Below, one piece after another: positions 57,189-64,000 of a DNA stretch of 64,000 nucleotides (position 1 is its first letter; each line of letters begins with the position of its first letter). The stretch is from Saprospiraceae bacterium (lineage in GTDB: Bacteria > Bacteroidota > Bacteroidia > Chitinophagales > Saprospiraceae), in assembly GCA_016719855.1 (NCBI GenBank), contig JADJYH010000047.1, positions 1 to 64,000 on the forward strand. Direction: 5' to 3'. Both the position numbers and the translations under genes were made by a program. The notes beneath the pieces are model-generated. The model made no database searches. It was not told where the DNA came from and worked only from the letters and a program-made list of their open reading frames with translations.

Positions 57189-57212
57189 GGTCATCTATCC
57201 AAAGTCAATTTT

Positions 57213-58289
57213 TCAAAAATACTTGAAATTATGCCCGTTTTCAATTTTCATCAGCGATTCGTAAATCAGCTTAATGACGTTCTCAACGTCTGATTTGTGC
57301 GCCATTTCCACGGTCGTGTGCATGTACCGAAGTGGCAGTGAAATGAGGGCGGAAGGCACGCCGCCATTGCTGTAAGCAAAAGCATCGGTGTCCGTACCCG
57401 TGGAGCGGGAGGCAGCTTCCCGTTGTACGGGGATGCCCTTTTCAGTAGCCGTATCAATGATAAGTTGAAGCAACTTGTTGTGTACCGCAGGGGCGTAGGT
57501 CACAGATGGGCCTTCACCAGATTTCACGTCGCCGATGATCTTTTTCTCAATCATCGGCGTGTGGGTATCGTGCGTCACATCCGTCACGATGGCCACGTTT
57601 GGCTTGATGTTGTCGGCCACCATCTGGGCGCCCCGCAAGCCTATTTCCTCCTGTACCGAATTGACCACGTACAATGTGTAAGGCAACTTAATGTTGTTTT
57701 CTTTGAGCAACCTGGCCACCTCTGCTACGCAAAAGCCACCCATGCGATTGTCAAGCGCCCTGCCGACGTAGTAGCGGTCGTTGAGCACCATGAACTCATC
57801 GGCGTACGTGATGACGCAGCCAACATGGACGCCCATTTCGAGCACTTCCTTTTTGTCCTTTGCGCCAATGTCAATGAATATATTTTCGAGTTTGGGGGTG
57901 ATTTTGTCCTCGCCGTTCCGGGTATGGATAGCTGGCCAACCAAAAACACCCCGAACGACGCCTTTTGGCGTGTGGATGTTCACCCGCATGGAAGGCGCAA
58001 TCTGGTGGTCGCTGCCACCATTGCGGATAACATGGATAAAGCCTTCTTCTGTGATGAAATTGACGAACCAAGAAATCTCGTCCGCATGGCCCTCAATGAC
58101 CACCCTGAAATCGGTACCAGGATTGATGATGCCGTAGGCTGTGCCGTAATTGTCAAGCCCCCAGTCGTCAATATAAGGTTTGAGGTACTCTAACCAAAGC
58201 TGTTGGCCCTTGGCCTCAAAGCCAGTTGGCGATGCGTTGTTGAGGTAATTTTTTAGAAATTCTTCTGAATGGGTAGTGATTAATGACAT
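57213..58289 (-). CDS. M42 family metalloaminopeptidase
   Basis: 358 residues, cytoplasmic. Two-metal aminopeptidase of the glutamyl aminopeptidase/endoglucanase-like type, usually forming large tetrahedral particles. Metal ligands and catalytic residues are visible in order: His in VIEGHADEI near residue 68, Asp in GRALDNRMGG, Glu-Glu in VQEEIGLRGA, Asp in IVTDVTHD and His in RYMHTTVEM. The length is typical. pyrE lies upstream on the same strand, separated by a hairpin spacer. Confidence 0.93.
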   Translation of the reverse strand: MSLITTHSEEFLKNYLNNASPTGFEAKGQQLWLEYLKPYIDDWGLDNYGTAYGIINPGTDFRVVIEGHADEISWFVNFITEEGFIHVIRNGGSDHQIAPSMRVNIHTPKGVVRGVFGWPAIHTRNGEDKITPKLENIFIDIGAKDKKEVLEMGVHVGCVITYADEFMVLNDRYYVGRALDNRMGGFCVAEVARLLKENNIKLPYTLYVVNSVQEEIGLRGAQMVADNIKPNVAIVTDVTHDTHTPMIEKKIIGDVKSGEGPSVTYAPAVHNKLLQLIIDTATEKGIPVQREAASRSTGTDTDAFAYSNGGVPSALISLPLRYMHTTVEMAHKSDVENVIKLIYESLMKIENGHNFKYF

Positions 58290-58313
58290 ATTTTGTTGCG
58301 TATTTGAAAGGCT

Positions 58314-58393
58314 GTTATTGGGTTATTGGGTTATTGGGGTATTGGGGTATTGGGTTAGTAATAAATATCTCAATAACCCAATAACCCAATAAC
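58314..58393. repeat. Perfect 23-bp hairpin of TTATTGGG words
   Basis: Arms 58314-58336 and 58371-58393 are exact complements made of TTATTGGG words; the loop contains further GGGGTATT copies. The right arm abuts the pyrE stop codon, and the left arm lies 24 bases before the M42 start. Confidence 0.93.
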
Positions 58394-59011
58394 TCAAGTC
58401 CCCGTTTTCTTCCGCCAAGTCGTCAGCATGTCCACATCGTTCAAGTTGATGTACTTGATGGCCAGCGCTTCACGAAGCAGCACATCGTAGTTTGACAAAG
58501 TTTCGAGTGGGCAGCCAGCATTTTCAAAAGCGGTAATTGCCTTTTCAAAATTGTAGCTAAAAATAGCCAGCACCCCCACCACTTTGTGGCCCGATTCCCG
58601 CACGGCTTGCACGGCTTGGAGGCTGCTGCCGCCCGTCGAAATCAGGTCTTCGACAATGAGTACATTCGATTTTTCTGGCAACTCGCCCTCTATCAGGTTT
58701 TGGCGGCCATGCTCCTTCGGCTTGCTGCGAACGTAAGCAAAGGGCAACTTTAACGCATCGGCCAACAACATGCCGTGGGCAATGCCCGCCGTCGCAACGC
58801 CAGCCACAGCATCAAACCCGCTAAAGTCCTTGGATTTTTCAATCAGGCATTGTTTCACAAAATCCCTGGCATCGGGGTGGGACAACACCAGCCGATTGTC
58901 GCAATAAATTGGCGACAGAATCCCCGACGCCCACGTGAAAGGCTTTTGCGGGTTTAGTTTAATTGCTTTAATTTGCAGTAAACGCTTTGCGACTTCCGAT
59001 GCAATGTTCAT
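58394..59011 (-). CDS. pyrE: Orotate phosphoribosyltransferase
   Basis: 205 residues. Makes OMP from orotate and PRPP in pyrimidine synthesis. Marks: FTWASGILSPIYCDNR near residue 25, GVATAGIAHGM, YVRSKPKEHG, and the PRPP-binding VLIVEDLISTGGSS near residue 117. It is divergent from the Nudix gene across a 99-base spacer. Confidence 0.96.
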   Translation of the reverse strand: MNIASEVAKRLLQIKAIKLNPQKPFTWASGILSPIYCDNRLVLSHPDARDFVKQCLIEKSKDFSGFDAVAGVATAGIAHGMLLADALKLPFAYVRSKPKEHGRQNLIEGELPEKSNVLIVEDLISTGGSSLQAVQAVRESGHKVVGVLAIFSYNFEKAITAFENAGCPLETLSNYDVLLREALAIKYINLNDVDMLTTWRKKTGT

Positions 59012-59110
59012 CCTTTGCTTTCTTTGCCGTTGAATTAGTTTCCGTTGAAGTTTTTTTGAACGGTCAGCGCGTGAAATTTAAGTTCAATGTTACCTCAGAA
59101 ATGGCAGCAA

Positions 59111-59737
59111 ATGTATAAAATTTACATTAATGGTACGCCTTTGTACCTTGTTTCTTCCGAAGAAGTTAAAAGCTTTGGCACGACCAGCGAAAAAAAAATC
59201 GTGCTTCGCCATGCAGGCAAGAAAAAGTTTTTGGTCAACATCGTTCACCAATTGGAAACCAGCGACCGTTTTGATGCGATCGTGGTTTTTGACACCGACG
59301 TGGAACGGATTTGGTCGGATTTTCAAAAAATCTACAAGCCCATCTCCGCCGCTGGAGGTGCTGTTTTCAACGCCGATGGCAAAGTCCTGCTGATACATCG
59401 CCGGGGAAGTTGGGACCTGCCCAAGGGCAAAATAGACCCCGGTGAAACACCAGAACAAGCCGCCGTCCGGGAGGTGCAGGAGGAGACTGGCCTTCGGCAA
59501 ATCGTACTCGGCCCACACCTGCTTGACACTTGGCACACCTACGAACTCAAGGGCAAACGGGTGCTGAAAACCACCCACTGGTACAAGATGCAAACCACTG
59601 ACAGTCAATTGGTTCCACAAACCGAAGAGGATATCGAGCAGGCCGTTTGGGGCGACTTGAACGCCTTTTTGGCGGAGCCAAAAGAAGTGTACGGCAATAT
59701 TTTGGACGTGCTGAAAAAAGCCCAAATGCAACCCTAA
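59111..59737 (+). CDS. Nudix hydrolase
   Basis: 208 residues from the ATG at 59111 (YKIYINGTPLYLV is the conserved start; the earlier in-frame ATG at 59087 adds eight residues). The Nudix box is intact: G-K-I-D-P-G-E, x7, R-E-V-Q-E-E-T-G-L, near residues 112-134, preceded by SWDLPKG. An N-terminal domain of about 85 residues without known motif is typical of a Bacteroidota subgroup. The nucleotide or sugar-phosphate substrate is unknown. Confidence 0.92.
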   Translation: MYKIYINGTPLYLVSSEEVKSFGTTSEKKIVLRHAGKKKFLVNIVHQLETSDRFDAIVVFDTDVERIWSDFQKIYKPISAAGGAVFNADGKVLLIHRRGSWDLPKGKIDPGETPEQAAVREVQEETGLRQIVLGPHLLDTWHTYELKGKRVLKTTHWYKMQTTDSQLVPQTEEDIEQAVWGDLNAFLAEPKEVYGNILDVLKKAQMQP

Positions 59738-59799
59738 CGCCTACTTTTTCCTTTGTACTTTTTCCTTTTGACTTTTGATTTTTTCCTTTTTCCTTAAAA

Positions 59800-62700
59800 A
59801 TGCAAATCCGTCGCATCCTCCTTCGCAACCTGCACTCCATCCGCTCCGAGGTCGAAATTGACTTCAGGGTCAGCCCGTTGGCGGATACGGGGCTGTTCGC
59901 CATCACCGGCGATACCGGGGCGGGGAAAACGACTATCCTCGACGCCGTTACGCTCGCCTTGTACGGCAAGGTTTGCCGGAAATCGAAACCGGAGGAGGTG
60001 CTCTCTCACGGGGCAGAGGAGGGCATGGCCGAGTGCGACTTTGAGGCGGGCGGGCGGTTGATACGCTGCCAGTGGCGCTGCTGGGTGCCCCGCTCCAAAA
60101 AGGGAGCCGGGCCAAAAACCGAGCGTTCTGTGGCGGAATGGAACGAGGAGAAAAAGGATTACCTCATCGTTGCGGAACGGAAAATCAAGGAGGTCGAAGC
60201 ATTTGTGGAAGAGGTGTCGGGACTTGATTTTGAGCGCTTTACCCGCTCCGCAATGCTGGCTCAGGGAGACTTTGCAGCGTTTTTGAAGGCAGCACCACGG
60301 GAGCGCAGCGAACTGCTGGAGCGCATCACCGGCACGGAAATCTACTCAGCGATGGGCGTTGCCGCGCATGAACGCCACAACCTGGAGAAGGTCAAACTGG
60401 CTGAACTGGTAACAAAACGGGAGGCACTGCAAGTGTTTTCAAAAGAAGAACTGAGGGACCGAAAGGCCGAATTGAAAGAAAAAGAACAGGCCGCAAAGAC
60501 CACCCGAAACGACCTTGAGACTACCAAAAATGCACTGCAATGGCTCCGCCAAGTGGCTCAACTTCGGCAGCGACAAGAGGCTTCGGCTGCCAATTTGCGG
60601 GTGCTAGACGAAGAAAAATTGAGGATTCAAGCTTCGGAGGCGATGCTTGCCCAACATCGAAAGACGTTACCCCTCCACCCCACCCTCGCCCGCCTCGATG
60701 ACAAGTTGGGCGAGGTGGCATCGCTGTCGGAATCAGTCTCCAAATTTACCCAGAATCAAGTCGCTGAGGAGCAAACAGCCGTTGTGGCGCAAGCGGTCTT
60801 TTTGGAGAAAATGGCCTCACTCGACACGCTCAAGGCTGGCCAAGCCAATGCCCTGCGGCTGTTCGATGAGGTGGGAAAAATGGATAGCCGCTTGGCTTCA
60901 CTGACCGAGTCTATTTCAAAAACAACCAGCAATTGGAAGGCGACCGAACTGCGAAAGCAAGAAACCGACCGCCAAATTGCGGAGCAAAAAACCAAGGAAA
61001 TCGGCCATGCCGACGCGCTGAAAGAATTGGGCAACTGGCTGGAAACCAACGCAACCTGGGCGGCGCTGCCGCAAGATTTGTCCGCCATCACCATCCACGA
61101 AGGGACACTCCGGGACAACATCATCAATAAAAACAGGCAAACCGAGGAGGTAAAAACCTACCTCCAAAACAGCGAAAAAGCGACCCAAGAAGCCCAGAGA
61201 CTGGAGGCACTTTTGACCCAAGAAAAAAATGCGCTTGCCGACCTGCTCGAGTCGTTTGAGAAATCGGCGCCCGTCAACTTTGTGCCGAACCGACAAGACC
61301 TGCTCGAAAAGTTGACCCGTGAGATTGACCAATTGGGAACCCAGCACCAGAATTTCACCAAACTGAACGGCCTGAACACCGAATACCGGGCAGCATTGGA
61401 ACAACTCGCACAGCTCGAAGCCCGCCTCGCCGAGCTGCGCCAACAAGAGCTTTGTCTCGATAAATCGCTGCTGACGGCCTACGAGGAGGCTGAGGAATGG
61501 GAGCATCAATTGGCTTATCGCAGGGAAGTTTTCAACCAGCAACTGCTGCTGGCCAACTACGAAAAAGACCGTGTGAACTTGAAAGAGGGCGACCCCTGCC
61601 CACTTTGCCAGAGCACCCACCACCCGTTCAGGCTGCACGAGGTGAAGCCCTTCGTGGACGAGGCCCGCAACGACCTCAAAACCGCCGAAAAAGCACAACT
61701 AGAGCGGCAGCAGGAACGCAACAGTTTGCTCAAAAAGCACATCGAAATAAACACCCAAATCCAGCAAATTGAGGGAATGGATGTCGGGGAAATGGGCAAG
61801 CTGGAAGAACGGCTTGGCGAGTTGGAAGTTCGGTTGGCGGCCTTTTTGCCCGGCCTCGACGGTGAGGATTTCAGTCGCTCGCACGGCGAATGGCTCGTGA
61901 ACAAACTGGACAATTTTGAAACGGAGCTGACCGAAAAAAAGGCAGTACGGGAACGGTTGGCCATGCTGAACAGCCAGATTTCAACGAAGGAGGAACAGGT
62001 GCGAACCCTGGAAAACCAATTGAGGGACGCCCAATTTGCGAAGCAACAAAACGAGCGCAGCCACCTCGACCGGGAGGCTTCACTGTTGGATTTGGCGGCG
62101 AAATTTAAGGAGGCAACAGCGGAACTCGACAAGCTGGTGGGCAAGTACGGCTACCGTTTTTCGATGGAAACGGCCAAGCAGATGTTCAGCGACCTCAAGG
62201 CGAAGGAGGGCGATTTTTCCTTGAAAAAAACCAGCCGTGACGGCCACGAGCGCCAACTGGAACTCACCCGGCAATCGCTCGAACAACTGGCGGCCACGCA
62301 GGCAGAATTGGAACAGAAATGCCAACAATTCAGCGATGAACTGGTTTTGCTACAAACCGAATTCGACATCCTAAATGCCAAACGGGTTGCGCTGTTTGGA
62401 ACAAAAAAACGTGGTTGCGGAGCGGGAAAAGCTGCTGCACGACCTCGAAATGGCCGAGCAAGCAGTTGCCGCCTCACGAGTGGAACAGGCACATTCGAAG
62501 GAGCAGTTGGCGCTAACCCGCCAGCGCTTGGAGAGCAGTAAAACGCAGTTGGCTGCCAACCAAAAAACGGTGGAGGAATTAGAATCAAGCTTGAAATTGG
62601 GACTCGCAAAAGCGGGGTTCGAGTCGCTGGAGGCATTGCGAAGCGCCATTTTGCCGACGCAAGAGGCCGAACGAATCGAGGCGCTGTCGGAGCGGATGAA

Positions 62701-63448
62701 GCTGCGGGAAGTGGAAGTTCGTCAGGAAGAAAAAATGGCAAAAATGGCGCTGGAGGCTGCACTTGCAAAGCCTTTGGCCACGGAGAACGAGCAGGAAACC
62801 GAGGCAAAAGTGGCCAGTTTGGAGGCCGAATTGCAAGCACTTCAGCAAGAGGTTGGGGCACTCAATCAGCAATTGAAAGACAACGAAACCCGGAAAGCAG
62901 AAGGCGAAGCCATTTTGCAACAAATTGAAAATCAACGGCTTGTGTACAACCGATGGGCTGCGGTACACGACCTAATTGGCTCGCACGACGGGTCGAAGTT
63001 CCGAAAGTTCGCCCAAGGGCTGACGCTCCAAAAGCTCGTGCAACTGGCCAACGTCCACCTCGAAAACCTGTACGGTCGCTACTTCGTTGTAAAGCGGCCA
63101 GGCGAGGACTTGGAGCTTGACATTGTGGACACCTACCAGGCCGACAACGTGCGCTCGATGATGACGCTTTCGGGTGGCGAGAGCTTCCTGGTGAGCTTGG
63201 CGTTGGCGCTTGGCCTCAGCGACCTCGCTGGGCGCAACGCCAACATCCGCTCGCTGTTCATTGACGAGGGCTTCGGCACACTCGACGACCAGACGCTGGA
63301 CCTGGCCATCTGCACCTTGGAAAACTTGCAGGCGAAGGGCAAAACCATCGGTATCATTTCGCATGTGAAGGAGCTGAAAGAGCGCATCTCCACGCAAGTG
63401 CGAGTGCTGAAAAAAGGTGGGGGAACAAGCGTGGTGGAAGTGGTTTGA
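59800..63448 (+). CDS. sbcC: SbcC/Rad50-type nuclease ATPase subunit, one apparent indel
   Basis: Restored length 1215 residues. The SMC-like ATPase partner of SbcD, acting on DNA ends and hairpins. Walker A ITGDTGAGKTTILDA near residue 32, long coiled coils, the zinc hook DPCPLCQ with Cys600 and Cys603 at the apex, then returning coiled coil, the ABC signature LSGGESFLVSLALALGLSD, Walker B SLFIDEGFGTLD and the H-loop GIISHVKEL. One A too many in the run 62403-62409 breaks the frame; removing it joins ALFGTKNVVAERE. sbcD is not adjacent. The upstream spacer is pyrimidine-rich. Confidence 0.93.
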
Positions 63449-63549
63449 TTTCGGAATTCGGATTGCGGATTGCGGATTGAAAGACTGCAATATTTGTCAA
63501 ATTGTAGCATTGAAATATGAAAATCCAGTGAGATAAAACTCTGGAAAAG

Positions 63550-63557
63550 TAGCTTTG
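63550..63557 (+). promoter_or_regulatory. Candidate -7 box
   Basis: TAGCTTTG, 64 bases before the ATG at 63622; no -33 element. Tandem CGGATTG words lie further upstream at about 63461-63480. Confidence 0.35.
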
Positions 63558-63621
63558 AACAATGGTTGGGCGCTGCCCGCCGTTTTACCAAAACTGAACT
63601 TACACACATAAACCATTGGTA

Positions 63622-64000
63622 ATGAACAAACTGACTTTCTACCCAATTGCCTTATTTTTTTTCTTTTTGATGGGGGCAAATCCGATTTTTGGCCAGTTCA
63701 ACGTAAGCATGAACGTACTGACTGGCAGTTCCACAACCACCTGCACGGACCCGATTGGCACACCAGAACCCCAGTGGGCCGTGAACATCAACAATGCCGG
63801 GTGGGTCGCCTACCCTTCCAACGGAATTTGCTACACGAACTTCCCGAATGAACAATTCAACCAAACCTATCCTTGTTTGGCGGACATCCCCGCCACGATT
63901 CCCGTCTGCTTTCGGGCTTTTGAAAACGATGCGTCCATCTTGAACCCCTGCACCCCCGTGTTCAGTTGCCAGGCCGAACTTTGCATCAACGTTCCAGTGC
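63622..64000 (+). CDS. Secreted Cys-containing surface protein, partial
   Basis: Only the first 126 codons are in the window. A signal peptide (MNKLTFYPIALFFFFLMGAN, cleavage near FGQ) is followed by a beta-rich start with paired cysteines (TTTCTDPIGTPEPQW, NGICYTNFPNEQF, TYPCLADIP, NPCTPVFSCQAELC). Such N-termini are typical of very large surface proteins in Saprospiria (memory, not search). The downstream part is not visible. Confidence 0.7.
   Translation, partial: MNKLTFYPIALFFFFLMGANPIFGQFNVSMNVLTGSSTTTCTDPIGTPEPQWAVNINNAGWVAYPSNGICYTNFPNEQFNQTYPCLADIPATIPVCFRAFENDASILNPCTPVFSCQAELCINVPV

Noticed and set aside
58314..58393. Possible CRISPR array from short regular repeats
   Set aside because: The units are 7-8 bases, have no unique spacers between them, and pair as inverted arms; no cas genes are present.
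59800..63448. sbcC as part of an anti-phage defence island
   Set aside because: Its motifs are those of housekeeping SbcC, and the neighbours are metabolic or secreted proteins with no other defence-like genes.

Overview
The window is chromosomal DNA of a Bacteroidota bacterium, most plausibly Saprospiria (inference). The evidence is seven secreted proteins that end in type IX secretion (T9SS) C-terminal sorting domains, HYR, SprB-like and dockerin/cohesin-like modules, the Bacteroidota promoter signature (TANNTTTG, twice with TTTG 19 or 21 bases upstream), almost no Shine-Dalgarno sequences, and a futalosine-pathway menaquinone gene. No tRNA, rRNA, CRISPR array, prophage or intact insertion sequence was seen. 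Most of the window is core metabolism and RNA/DNA maintenance with secreted surface proteins in between.

Layout. 1-4 kb: the start of a Cys-rich tandem-repeat secreted protein, an unknown helical protein and an outer-membrane barrel. 4-8.5 kb: udk, proC, a Nudix-like protein, purC, a DUF2461 protein and a stand-alone sorting-domain-like protein. 8.7-13.6 kb: a 1112-residue T9SS protein, a lipoprotein and a small barrel. 14.3-20 kb: dus and cca, small secreted proteins, a 45-residue membrane microprotein, an acyl-CoA carboxylase beta subunit and a shortened SlyD-like FKBP. 20-29.5 kb: a Tat-type class V aminotransferase, two adjacent choice-of-anchor T9SS proteins, a DigH-like glycan hydrolase and a double-PDZ T9SS protein. 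29.9-33.3 kb: an apparent mannosylglycerate operon (GH63-type hydrolase, mpgS, mpgP) next to a truncated cation/proton antiporter. 34-41 kb: TonB, an M16 peptidase and a 1370-residue HYR/dockerin T9SS protein. 41-48 kb: an RluA-type pseudouridine synthase, mqnD, ald, tex, a TPR protein and a YheT-type hydrolase. 48-58 kb: a T9SS endonuclease/phosphatase-fold protein, a YfhO-type membrane protein, a T9SS di-heme peroxidase with an odd second heme site, hutI, a CotH-like protein and an M42 peptidase. 58-64 kb: pyrE, a Nudix hydrolase, sbcC and the start of another secreted protein.

Two features cut across the window. First, at least 18 single-base indels, nearly all in short homopolymers, split 14 otherwise well-conserved genes (udk, dus, mqnD, tex, sbcC and others). 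This looks like uncorrected sequencing error rather than gene decay, so the coordinates given here span the frameshifts and describe the restored protein. Second, many spacers carry long inverted repeats with perfect arms of up to 36 bp, placed tightly between stop and start codons. Several are built from the same short tandem words at distant loci. These palindromic spacers and the compact mannosylglycerate turnover locus are the most interesting biology in the window.
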